Source: Nanobdellota archaeon | GTDB lineage: Archaea > Aenigmatarchaeota > Aenigmatarchaeia > QMZP01 | Direction: 5' to 3' | Assembly (NCBI GenBank): GCA_018816245.1 | Contig: JAHIVW010000003.1 | Coordinates: 124,001 to 188,000 of the forward strand | Length of the DNA stretch: 64,000 bases | Shown: piece by piece, positions 18,743 through 28,039 of the stretch | Numbering within the stretch: position 1 is the first letter of the stretch | Layout: every line of letters begins with the position of its first letter | Notes under the pieces: generated by a model | Database searches by the model: none | What the model was told of the DNA's origin: nothing | Seen by the model: the letters and a program-made list of their open reading frames with translations, nothing else | Made by a program: the position numbers and the translations under genes

Positions 18743-19177
18743 TCAGAGCTCTTCAGGGTCAAGTCGCCCGAGATCACGTTCAAGCTTCGCAATGTCTGCC
18801 TTGATGGCGTCGAGATGAGCGAGGATCCGGTCCTTCTCTTTCTTGAATTCCTCGAGATTCTCGTACATCGCGATTGCGCTCTTGAACTCATGAAGATGGA
18901 GCATGGTGTACGGGACTTTGTTCATTTCATGGGAAACGGACTCAGCGAGCTTGGCAAGCCACTTGTTCATGGCAATCTTAACTTCCTTCTTGATCATCTT
19001 GTCGCTGTCCAGATTCTTCTTCATGAGCCGGACAACGGCCGCGGTCGGGAAGGGCATCTTCTCGTCTTCTTCCTCAGAGATTTCTTCCTCTACGATGCCA
19101 TCAGCTGGTGCTTCCTCTTGTGTTCGTTCCAGCTGGTCCTCTGGTTTCTCGTTCAGCTGGGATTCATCTGCTGTCAT
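18743..19177 (-). CDS. Putative histone-fold protein with acidic N-terminus and C-terminal coiled coil
   Basis: MPFPTAAVVRLMKKNLDSDKMIKKEVKIAMNKWLAKLAESVSHEMNKVPYTMLHLHEFKSAI aligns by eye to archaeal histone fold (PxAPxxRxxK...), followed by heptad-like NLEEFKKEKDRILAHLDAIKADIAKLERDL. Confidence 0.55.
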   Translation of the reverse strand: MTADESQLNEKPEDQLERTQEEAPADGIVEEEISEEEDEKMPFPTAAVVRLMKKNLDSDKMIKKEVKIAMNKWLAKLAESVSHEMNKVPYTMLHLHEFKSAIAMYENLEEFKKEKDRILAHLDAIKADIAKLERDLGRLDPEEL

Positions 19178-19270
19178 AACAATACCTCCGTGGGTTCTGT
19201 TGCTATAGCAAGAATGCTTATTAAGAGTTAAATAGGTTAGTTAAATACCTGCTGAGCACGTGATGCTTCT

Positions 19271-20941
19271 ATGACCCTTTCCTGGACCCGATTGGCCCTG
19301 CTCCTGATTCCAGTCCTGCTGGCGATCGGTTTTGGTCTCTATCAGGTCATTCCTGACCTCTATCCCGTGAGCTTTCTCCTCTTCGTGGTCCTCGTTTTCA
19401 TGGTCCTTTACAACGACCGGAAGAAATTCGAGCGACAATCGATCATGTTCCTCCGCAAGACCACCCGGGGTCGGCACATCCTGATCTGGCTCGGATCCCA
19501 CGGCCGGGGCTTCTGGAAGCTGCTCGGGATGATCGGGGTTGCCTTTGGCTTTTTCTTCTCGATCTGGATGTTCATCATTCTGGTTCAAATCACGATCCAG
19601 GGGTTGTTGTCGACAACGTCTGTGCCAGGGCTGTCTCTGGTTCTCCCGTCACCAACCGCATCACCGGTGATCGCGCCCGGGGTGTTCGGGGTCCCCTTCT
19701 GGTTCTGGATCATCAGCATTGCGCTCCTCGTAATCGTGCACGAAGGGTTCCATGGGATCTTCGTTGCCCGGGAGAAGATGCGCATTAAATCCATGGGGAT
19801 TGGCGTGCTTGCGGTGCTCCCACTGGCATTTGTGGAACCAGATGAGGAACAACTTAGAAAAGGGCCGTTCTGGGCACAGCAACGGGTCTATGCTGCAGGA
19901 AGTTTTGCGAACTTCCTTCTGGCGGGGTTGTCTGTTTTCCTCTTGGTGGGACTGCTGATGAGTGCCTATGCTGTTCAGGGCGTTGCCTTTGGCAGCTATG
20001 GTGCGAGCGCGGTTCCTGTTTCCTCCTTGGCAACGATGAACGGCCAGCCCATCACCGATCTTGCTGCTGCAATCACCGATCTTGACAACAGGACGCTGCT
20101 CGAATTCACCACGACTGACGGAACATCCTATCTTGCGACGGTGTCGCTGTTGAAAGAACAGAATCTTGCTAATGAGGAACTTGTCTTGTATGACGATTAC
20201 GGGGCCGCGCGTGCCCAACTTGTTGGAACAATAACCGCGATTGACAGCAAGCCGATCATCAACCTGAGCACCTTGCACGATGCGCTTGTTACAGCCGGTC
20301 CTAATGCAACGGTTGCTGTCACGACGGTGAACGGAACAGAAGAAGACACTACGCCTGTTTACCTGAAACCAGAGCCGGTTCCGTCCTTTACCTCAACGCC
20401 GATGATTGATGCAGAACTCTGGCTTGAACAATATATCCCCGGAACCGTTGGCTTCGTGAATGGCGCGACAGCGTTCTCGAATGCGATCCTTGGGACAACA
20501 GTAGCAACGACGTGGCAAACAATCCAGATCGACAAACAATTCTGGAACTATGCAGCTGAAACGTTTCCTGTCCTTACTGAGGAGGCAACGCAGAACACCC
20601 AGAAATTAACAATCCTTGAAGAGGAGTATCCTCGGTCAGGATATCTTGGCATCGCCTTTGTGCAGGAAGATCGCACCGTGATCGAGTCCCTCAAACCAGC
20701 GGAAGGGCTTGTGACCTTCATTGGCGGATTGCTTGCCTTCCTGTTCATTATCAATTTCGGTGTTGGTGCGTTCAATCTGCTGCCGATCGGCGGCATCGGA
20801 TTGGATGGCTACCGGATGTGGGAAACATTGCTGAAACGGGTTGTGCCGAAGCGACAGAAGATCGTCATGAAAGTGGTGAGCTGGATTACAATTATCTTCA
20901 TCGTGTTGAATCTGGCGTTGGCGCTTCGTGGTGTTTTCTGA
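19271..20941 (+). CDS. Site-2-protease-type (M50) intramembrane metalloprotease with PDZ-like insert
   Basis: HExxH-type VIVHEGFHGIFVA in TM; C-terminal NLLPIGGIGLDGYRM motif. Confidence 0.88.
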   Translation: MTLSWTRLALLLIPVLLAIGFGLYQVIPDLYPVSFLLFVVLVFMVLYNDRKKFERQSIMFLRKTTRGRHILIWLGSHGRGFWKLLGMIGVAFGFFFSIWMFIILVQITIQGLLSTTSVPGLSLVLPSPTASPVIAPGVFGVPFWFWIISIALLVIVHEGFHGIFVAREKMRIKSMGIGVLAVLPLAFVEPDEEQLRKGPFWAQQRVYAAGSFANFLLAGLSVFLLVGLLMSAYAVQGVAFGSYGASAVPVSSLATMNGQPITDLAAAITDLDNRTLLEFTTTDGTSYLATVSLLKEQNLANEELVLYDDYGAARAQLVGTITAIDSKPIINLSTLHDALVTAGPNATVAVTTVNGTEEDTTPVYLKPEPVPSFTSTPMIDAELWLEQYIPGTVGFVNGATAFSNAILGTTVATTWQTIQIDKQFWNYAAETFPVLTEEATQNTQKLTILEEEYPRSGYLGIAFVQEDRTVIESLKPAEGLVTFIGGLLAFLFIINFGVGAFNLLPIGGIGLDGYRMWETLLKRVVPKRQKIVMKVVSWITIIFIVLNLALALRGVF

Positions 20942-20946
20942 GGGAT

Positions 20947-20957
20947 TAACAGTGTTA
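20947..20957. repeat. Palindrome TAACA-G-TGTTA (family copy 3)
   Basis: 5+1+5 palindrome 6 nt after the M50 protease stop. Confidence 0.75.
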
Positions 20958-20990
20958 TAATAACAAGAATTTAAACCTATCAACAAAGTC

Positions 20991-21254
20991 ATGCTAATGA
21001 AAAAGAGTACCTTCCTTCTTGTTATTGTCATTCTTTCTGGGATCGTGATCCTCCTTTACGGGAGTTCTCTCGCTTCCGCCGACACGTCCGTTGAAGCTGA
21101 TCTCTATGCCTATCTCTCTCACCAGCTTTCGGCTGACGAATTGACCGCCTTTGAACAGGCTCGACAGCAAGATCCTGTTGAGACGATTTTTGCAAAGCTA
21201 CGAGAAATGAGTCCACCCAAACTCGAAACAACGGTCAAGGCAGGACAGCAATGA
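20991..21254 (+). CDS. Hypothetical small exported protein
   Basis: Signal/TM N-terminus; overlaps the next ORF start (ATGA). Confidence 0.55.
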   Translation: MLMKKSTFLLVIVILSGIVILLYGSSLASADTSVEADLYAYLSHQLSADELTAFEQARQQDPVETIFAKLREMSPPKLETTVKAGQQ

Positions 21255-23470
21255 AATACGTCTTTCTTGTACTTTCCGTAATCCTTGGCCTTGTTAGTAT
21301 TACGACGTTTGCTGGAGCAGCGATTCTTGTTACGCCGGCGACACCATCTCCTTTTCCAAATTATCCTCCGACAACTCCAACAACATTCTTGTGTAACGGT
21401 GTTCCGTGCCAAGACGCAACATATCATAAGCCGCTTCTCCTTCAATGTGCTGGATCAGTTGATGATGAACAAGATCCTATCTCTTATGAGATAGAAGGCT
21501 TTTTCTTCCCTTACAAAGACTGGTGGGATCAGAATTTTCAATATCGAAAATCGGTTTGGGCTTATAATCCATCTAATTCTGTTTTGAATGTTACTGTAGA
21601 AATTAACATGAATGATACTGATTTCACAGAACATGCGAAATCTGATAAAGGTGATATTAGAATAGTTGATAATGAAAATCAAAATGAACTCCCTTATGAT
21701 CTGATTGAAGGAAATAACCGTGTAAGGATTCAAATCATAATACTGCCTCAACAAAATAGAGAATTCTATATCTATTATGGTAATCCTAATGCTCTAACAA
21801 CTGAACAAATATTGGAAGATCATGGAGGTCTTAAGGTTGTTTACACTTTTGTAGGCGGTGCTGCGAGTTCCTGTCGGAATGGTGGACAAAACTGTTGGGA
21901 TGATGCGAAAACACATAGTTGGCCGACCCTTATCGGTTCAGGTGGAGCCTTTGGTGACTTTGAAAAATCAGGAACAGACCCGAGACCATTAGACACACGT
22001 GGCGGAGGATTATATTGGACTATTAACGATGGAGATGCAGCTTCATGGATGAGACTCGACTTACCTGAAATTCTCAGAATTGATGGGGTTTCTCAATCAA
22101 TTTATAATGATTCGAGAACAAACAACTATAGCATTTCTGTTGCAAATGAAACAACTGGTCCTTGGACTGTTGTTGTCCCCTCAGATCAATATACCAAAAT
22201 CACGACATTCGATATCGATGATATCGACGCAAAATATGTCTTGCTTAATACAACCGCCGCCAGTGTTGGGGATCCGATGTCAGAAGAACTTGAAGTCTGG
22301 AAAGATATAAAACCAGAACTCGTTTTGGGTAATGAAAAAGCTTTGTTTGATTGGAATATCCTTGGTTATCATCCTGAAGAATCAACAATCCTGTGGGATT
22401 TCTCGAATATCCCTCCACAAACAGGTATCAATCTTCGCTGTCGAGCAAGTGATCCAATAGGAAGTAATACATTTTCTGATTATTTCGATGCAAATATCGA
22501 TATAACAACTGAAGAAGATTATTCCCCTATTCTAGAAGAAATAGGTGCTCTCAGAGTCTATGAGAACCAAACGTTAAGTCTAAAGGTAAATGCAACGGAT
22601 TACCACAATGATCCACTTACCTATATCTTAGATGCTCCCACGATAAAGAGTCCTTTCTATTTTGATGAAACAACAGGACAACTTGAATGGACTCCTACCT
22701 TTATTGATGAAGGATTCTATCCTGTGAATTTCTCCGTGTCTGACGGTGCTCCTGAGAATCTCGTCTGGGAATCCACAAACATAACAGTCCTTCATATAAA
22801 TGCTCCACCATTCATTGACCCTATTGGCGACAAGACCATTCTTGAAGGGCAGCCACTAACATTCCAACTATCGGTTAATGAAGTTGACAATGACTCATTT
22901 GTTCTTGATAGTGATGTCGAAATGGTCATTCCTTCTGCGACTTTTGATGAAAATTCTGGAATCTTTTCTTGGACACCAAACTTTGTAGACTATGGTGATT
23001 ATAACGTTACTTTTAGTGCAACTGATGGCCAAGCAACATCCTCCGAAACAATCACAATCTCCGTAGCCGACGCAAAAACAGCAAATCTCTATGCTGTTGG
23101 TGCACCCAAACTCGGAAATACGATTTCACTCTTGGCGTCTGATCCCGCAGCGGCAAATCAGTTTTACTTTGTCCTGTTGGCGCTCGGAACAGATCCAGGC
23201 ATTCCTCTTGGTGATGGAAGAAACATCCCGCTTCAGCCAGATGCCCTCTTCCATATTTCTCTTAATTATCCAAATTTCATTGGTCTCAGCGACTCAGTTG
23301 GGTTGCTCAATGAAGCTGGAAACGCTGTGGTAACGTGGACAATTCCTGAAATTTCTGCTTTAGAAAACAAAGATGTCTATATCGTCCTGGGAACAGCTGA
23401 CCTCAGTCTTCAGCCGCCAAAGGCTCTTATTTCAATAACAGATCCCATTCATTTGACACTTCTCCCTTGA
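21251..23470 (+). CDS. Large surface protein: DUF2341 domain plus cadherin-like/Ig-like domains
   Basis: WWDQNFQYRKSVWAYNPSNSVLNVTVEINMN...REFYIYYGNP (DUF2341-like); repeated ETTGQLEWTPTFIDEGFYPVNFSVSDG / ENSGIFSWTPNFVDYGDYNVTFSATDG putative-Ig units. Confidence 0.8.
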   Translation: MKYVFLVLSVILGLVSITTFAGAAILVTPATPSPFPNYPPTTPTTFLCNGVPCQDATYHKPLLLQCAGSVDDEQDPISYEIEGFFFPYKDWWDQNFQYRKSVWAYNPSNSVLNVTVEINMNDTDFTEHAKSDKGDIRIVDNENQNELPYDLIEGNNRVRIQIIILPQQNREFYIYYGNPNALTTEQILEDHGGLKVVYTFVGGAASSCRNGGQNCWDDAKTHSWPTLIGSGGAFGDFEKSGTDPRPLDTRGGGLYWTINDGDAASWMRLDLPEILRIDGVSQSIYNDSRTNNYSISVANETTGPWTVVVPSDQYTKITTFDIDDIDAKYVLLNTTAASVGDPMSEELEVWKDIKPELVLGNEKALFDWNILGYHPEESTILWDFSNIPPQTGINLRCRASDPIGSNTFSDYFDANIDITTEEDYSPILEEIGALRVYENQTLSLKVNATDYHNDPLTYILDAPTIKSPFYFDETTGQLEWTPTFIDEGFYPVNFSVSDGAPENLVWESTNITVLHINAPPFIDPIGDKTILEGQPLTFQLSVNEVDNDSFVLDSDVEMVIPSATFDENSGIFSWTPNFVDYGDYNVTFSATDGQATSSETITISVADAKTANLYAVGAPKLGNTISLLASDPAAANQFYFVLLALGTDPGIPLGDGRNIPLQPDALFHISLNYPNFIGLSDSVGLLNEAGNAVVTWTIPEISALENKDVYIVLGTADLSLQPPKALISITDPIHLTLLP

Positions 23471-25437
23471 TCCTCAACCTTCGTCACCCCATCTACACTC
23501 TTCTCCCGCTGCAACCGGTACACGGTCCCGTTTCCAATTTCCGACAACCGTTCCTCGTGGGTAATCAAGAACACTTGTTTTGCAAAAGGAATTCCTTCAT
23601 CCAAAAACTGCGCAAACCGCTGAATAGCCCGTTCATCCAAGTTGTGCGTCGGTTCATCAAGGATCAACAACCGAAGATTTGGGAGAAACGCAAGGGAAAA
23701 CGCAATCCGAAGCGCGAGTGCTGCAAGACTCCGTTCCCCGCCCGAGGCAAGCCCTTCAATTGAAACCCATCGCGCTCCTTCCTTGACTTCAAGAACATAA
23801 TCTTGGCCGCCTGCAAGCCGAAGCCCAGTAAAATCACCGTAGGGATACAGTTGAGTCCATACCTGTTCTAAGATCCGGTTCACCTGTCCGAGAAACTCGG
23901 TTCGCATCCCTTCTTGGGCACCAGTGACGGCCTTGGTGAACACCCCCAGTTCAGTATGAGCACGTTGCTTCCGCTCAATTCGTTCTTGGAGAGACTGAAG
24001 CAGTGTCTGTTTCTTCGTCAGCTCCTTCGCAACCTCTTGTTTATCAACAATCCGCTGGCTCCATGATCGTGCCTCAGCAACCAAGGACGATTCTTTCTCA
24101 AGCGCATCTTTCAACAGCTGTCGCGCCTCTTCCAGTTTCCGAGGATCGACCTGGGTAATCGAGGCGAGCGCTTCTTGTGCAGTAGTATACTGTGCTTTCT
24201 GTTTTGCGTGTTGTTCTCTGTTCTCAGCGAGCTCGTGCTGGAGGCGGGCGTGCCCCTCAAAGGCACTCTCTGTCTTCACAAGCGTTTTCCGGAGGGTAGC
24301 GATTTCCTGTTCCACGGTTGCGACTGCCATTGTCAGCTGGTCAATGGTCTTCGAAAGGTCAGCAGCAACAAGTCTCCGCTCCCGTTCAAGTTTTTCCTTG
24401 TGTGCAGCAGTCAATTCCTTCCCGCAGATGGGACAAGCCCCTGTGACCTCAGCGGTCCGTTTGATACGGTCAAGGACAGACCGCCGTCGTTCAGTGGCAA
24501 CATACAATGATTCTTTTGTTCGTTCTGCAATCTTTTGGTGGTCCGCAAGCTGTTTCTTGGTTCGTTCGAGTGTGCGAGTTAACTGTTCTTCGTGTTGTGT
24601 TTTCAATGCATCTTGAAGACGAGCAATCCGTTCATCAAGCGCCTTCAGAAATCCTGCTGTCTGGTGGAGTCTTCCTTCTTGTGTACCCCGTGCTTGTTGT
24701 TGTTCCTCGAGACGAGTTACTGCTGCATGCACTTGTTCGCGGGCTGTTGTTGCCGAAACACTCTTCTGATGGATCGTTGTTTGTTGTTTCTGAAGTTCTT
24801 GGATCTCTTGCGTCATCAATGCAAGTCGTTCTGTGACCTCTTCAGCAGCAAGATCGTGAGCCAATCGATCATTCTCTTCTGCTTCACTCTTCATTCGGTT
24901 TGCGAGCTGTCGTCCTCGTTCTTTGACTTTGGCAAATCGGTCAAGCCGAAGCAATCGATCAATTTGTTCAGTTCGACCGCCCCGAGGAAGCCGGAGAAAG
25001 TAATCAAGTCCATTCTGATCCGCATACACTGCTTTCGCAAACAAATCATAATCCATTTGTAACAGCCGTTCGACAGCGGTAGTGACAGGAGCGGCATCAA
25101 CCTCAATCAATTTCCCATCTTTTCGAAATTCCGCACGGACCGTTCCCTTTCCTTGTTTAACGGTTCTTGAGATTGTATAGGAAGCATTAGCAAGGTTGAG
25201 CGCCACTTCAATCGTTGCCTCTTTCACTTGCTTTGGCTTCCGCATCAAAGCATCATCCAACGTGACTCGGCGACTGGTGTGTGCGGGGAACGTCCCGAAT
25301 AAACAAAAGGAAATCGCGTCCATGACAGAACTCTTCCCGCTCCCCATGATCCCGACAAGAACATTTGCACCTTCAGCAAACTGGAAGGTTGAATCGAGGT
25401 GCGATCGCCATCCCTTCAGATGCACGCGCGTGATCAT
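23449..25437 (-). CDS. rad50: Rad50-like SMC-family ATPase
   Basis: VGIMGSGKSSVMDAISFCLFG Walker A; CPICGKEL zinc hook between coiled coils; GGERSLAALALRIAFSL signature; LLILDEPTHNLD Walker B. Confidence 0.88.
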   Translation of the reverse strand: MITRVHLKGWRSHLDSTFQFAEGANVLVGIMGSGKSSVMDAISFCLFGTFPAHTSRRVTLDDALMRKPKQVKEATIEVALNLANASYTISRTVKQGKGTVRAEFRKDGKLIEVDAAPVTTAVERLLQMDYDLFAKAVYADQNGLDYFLRLPRGGRTEQIDRLLRLDRFAKVKERGRQLANRMKSEAEENDRLAHDLAAEEVTERLALMTQEIQELQKQQTTIHQKSVSATTAREQVHAAVTRLEEQQQARGTQEGRLHQTAGFLKALDERIARLQDALKTQHEEQLTRTLERTKKQLADHQKIAERTKESLYVATERRRSVLDRIKRTAEVTGACPICGKELTAAHKEKLERERRLVAADLSKTIDQLTMAVATVEQEIATLRKTLVKTESAFEGHARLQHELAENREQHAKQKAQYTTAQEALASITQVDPRKLEEARQLLKDALEKESSLVAEARSWSQRIVDKQEVAKELTKKQTLLQSLQERIERKQRAHTELGVFTKAVTGAQEGMRTEFLGQVNRILEQVWTQLYPYGDFTGLRLAGGQDYVLEVKEGARWVSIEGLASGGERSLAALALRIAFSLAFLPNLRLLILDEPTHNLDERAIQRFAQFLDEGIPFAKQVFLITHEERLSEIGNGTVYRLQREKSVDGVTKVEDQGRSVK

Positions 25438-25510
25438 GAACAGTGCTTGGAGCAAAACTTTAAGAAAAACAAAACGAGGCCGGAATAGAAAGCCTCATGA
25501 GACCAAGGAA

Positions 25511-25834
25511 TTATCGGATTCGTGTGACCCGATCAACGCGCATCTTCCGGACACGTGGTTTCCAAACAGTTTTTGGCAACCATTCAGGACGATCTTCAGT
25601 ATCCATGCGAAGTTTCACACGGGAACCCTTGAAGATATGGATGCTGTAGGTGCCATCTCGGTTTCGTCGGCCGCGCTCACGAAGAGTAATATCTTTGAAG
25701 CCGCGTGTTGCTGCTTTCAGTGCGGCTTGTCGTGGTTGTCGACCAGTGAAAATGGCACTTGTCCTACCTTGTCGCAGAATGTAGTATTTCCTTGCGCTGG
25801 TACGGGTACGTCGTTTTTTCACTCTTTTCGCCAT
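25511..25834 (-). CDS. Non-histone chromosomal protein MC1
   Basis: YYILRQGRTSAIFTGRQPRQAALKAATRG...ITLRERG...YSIHIFKGSRVKL...RPEWLPKTVWKPRVRKMRVDRV closely matches the MC1 pattern. Confidence 0.85.
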   Translation of the reverse strand: MAKRVKKRRTRTSARKYYILRQGRTSAIFTGRQPRQAALKAATRGFKDITLRERGRRNRDGTYSIHIFKGSRVKLRMDTEDRPEWLPKTVWKPRVRKMRVDRVTRIR

Positions 25835-25912
25835 TTAGTTCACCTTAAAGGTTGTAGTTTATTATACCTCTGATTCTTTATAAGCTTATGCGGGATAGCG
25901 GTTTTGAAGATC

Positions 25913-27406
25913 CTACATCTGATAGAGTCCCTTTCTGATCTTCTGGAGGATCTCTTGTTCATCCCGATAGTATTCTGAAATAATCTTCCCGGTTTTGTTC
26001 ACGTCCCGGACCTGTTGTTTCACCAGCCACTTGAGAATTTCCGCCTTTTCTGCAAGATTCTTGTTGATATCATCATCCTCCATCCCGGAAAACAGCTTGA
26101 TATCATCCATGGTTCGCTGGGATTTTTCAAGGGTTACAATTTGATCCTTTGCAGGGAGCCACCGATAGAGGGTTGACAGATCGATCTTAATGTTGTCACC
26201 ACCGCCGGTAATAAGCTCTGCGATCTGCAGGACGCGCCGGATCTCCCGGCGACGATCCCGGTGCATAATGACCATAAGCTGTAGGCTCGAGAGCAAGGAC
26301 ATGGGGATCGAGATTGGAGGATTTGTCATCCGGCGGAACGCCTCTTCCGCGGTATTGGCATGCAGGGTCGCGTACACAGAGTGTCCGGTATGGATGGCCT
26401 CAAACAATACTTCAGCTTCCTTTGATCGTCGAATCTCTCCGACAATAACACGATCCGGTCGCATTCGCAATGCATTGATCATGAGTTGCAACATCCCAAC
26501 CTCGCCCTGCCCTTCTGCATTGGGCGGTCGGGTTGTCAGGGGAACCCAATGCAGATAGATAGGAAGCTGAATCTCTCGGGTATCTTCAATGGAAATAATC
26601 CGATGATTCGGGGGAATGAAGCTTGCCAGTACGGTCAAGAGGCTCGTCTTTCCACTTGCGGTGCCTCCTGCAATCAAGATATTTAGTTCATATTGAATAG
26701 CCAACCAGAGAAAAGCAGCGGCTTCAACGCCGATTGTTCCGTCTTCGATAAAATCAGCGATGGTCCATGGCCGTCTGGCGAATTTTCGGATCGTCAAGGT
26801 ATTCCCGGAAGAAATCGGGAAGAGGGTCGCATTTGCACGATCTCCTGTTGTCAAGTAAGCGTCCATCAGTGGGTGTAAGTGGGTAATCTGTGTCCCAACG
26901 CGCCGTCCAATCATCGCAGCATAGTTATAGATCTCAATTTCTTTCGAAATAGTAATGTCTGTTTTCAACCAACCATATTTTCGATGATAGACCCAGATCG
27001 GTTCCTTCGAACTGTTGATGACCACCTCTTCCAAGTTATCATCAACAAGGAGCATTTCAATTACCCCAAGACCAAGTGATCGGTGGGCAAGGAGTCCTGC
27101 AAGAACCTTTCGTTCCTTTTCTGGGTGCGTCGGGAGTTCTGTTTTGAGTATGGTGATTGTCCGCTCGATAAACTTTTGTTTTACCCGTGCTGATTCTTCA
27201 GGGTCAAGAACTTCAAGCGGCCTGAGCGACAGTTCTGCCAACATTCGTTCTCGAATAGAATCAAGGACAGCCCACGTTCCGCCTTCAATATCGGGGGTCA
27301 CTAGTTTGTATCGAGGAACAAAATCCTCGCGGTCTTTGATAATGACAATCTTCCCCGGAACACCATCTGCCTCAAGTTGATAGTGATCAATTTCTTGTGA
27401 TTCCAT
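25913..27406 (-). CDS. Type IV pilus/archaellum-type secretion ATPase (VirB11/GspE family)
   Basis: LIAGGTASGKTSLLTVLASF Walker A; ISIEDTREIQLP; GEIRRSKEAEVLFEAIHTGHSVYATLHANTAEEAFRRM. Confidence 0.92.
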   Translation of the reverse strand: MESQEIDHYQLEADGVPGKIVIIKDREDFVPRYKLVTPDIEGGTWAVLDSIRERMLAELSLRPLEVLDPEESARVKQKFIERTITILKTELPTHPEKERKVLAGLLAHRSLGLGVIEMLLVDDNLEEVVINSSKEPIWVYHRKYGWLKTDITISKEIEIYNYAAMIGRRVGTQITHLHPLMDAYLTTGDRANATLFPISSGNTLTIRKFARRPWTIADFIEDGTIGVEAAAFLWLAIQYELNILIAGGTASGKTSLLTVLASFIPPNHRIISIEDTREIQLPIYLHWVPLTTRPPNAEGQGEVGMLQLMINALRMRPDRVIVGEIRRSKEAEVLFEAIHTGHSVYATLHANTAEEAFRRMTNPPISIPMSLLSSLQLMVIMHRDRRREIRRVLQIAELITGGGDNIKIDLSTLYRWLPAKDQIVTLEKSQRTMDDIKLFSGMEDDDINKNLAEKAEILKWLVKQQVRDVNKTGKIISEYYRDEQEILQKIRKGLYQM

Positions 27407-27437
27407 ACCCCATCTTCCATTGGAACCATGCCTTTTA

Positions 27438-27998
27438 TTACTTCAGCAGACCCATCCGCTGCTTCCAATGCCAGTAGCGGATCTTGTTCCGTAATACAAA
27501 AAGGAGAATTGCGAGCACAAAGAGACCAACAGGGATGACCAAAAAGATGGGCTGGTCACGAGGAAGTGGAGGAAGTTCAATCCTCCCGCTCCGCCGAATG
27601 ATCGCGACGATGATAACGACGATTGCGAGTACAAGAAGCACAAGAAATCGGGTCATCTTTCGGTTCTGTTTCATTCGCTTGGGGAGGATTTCTTTCTTTT
27701 TCCGAGCGGCTGGTTCTGGTTGTCCTGGTGGAAGGAGAACAGGCTTGCCAAATGCTGGATAGTGAAGTTTTAGGAGCTGGTGATCCTCGAGGATATTCCC
27801 CCAATTTTCGATGGTTCTGACTTCAACACCGAGCAGGGAAGCAGCTTCCAAAACCGTCATTCCCTTCCGAGCAGCAACCTCTCGGATGAGCCGGTCAACT
27901 TTTGTCTCAATATGTTGTTTCACTTCCCCAGGGGTTGCTGCCTGTACTACCTTGACGGCTTCTTTGACTGCCTGAGGAATTGGTTTTTTCTCTGCCAC
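27438..27998 (-). CDS. HTH-domain protein with C-terminal TM segments (GTG start proposed)
   Basis: KVDRLIREVAARKGMTVLEAASLLGVEVRTIENWGNIL (HTH-like), then two hydrophobic segments. Confidence 0.6.
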   Translation of the reverse strand: MAEKKPIPQAVKEAVKVVQAATPGEVKQHIETKVDRLIREVAARKGMTVLEAASLLGVEVRTIENWGNILEDHQLLKLHYPAFGKPVLLPPGQPEPAARKKKEILPKRMKQNRKMTRFLVLLVLAIVVIIVAIIRRSGRIELPPLPRDQPIFLVIPVGLFVLAILLFVLRNKIRYWHWKQRMGLLK

Positions 27999-28039
27999 AC
28001 GCCCACCATATGTTATTCGGTTCAGAGGTTCATAAACTT

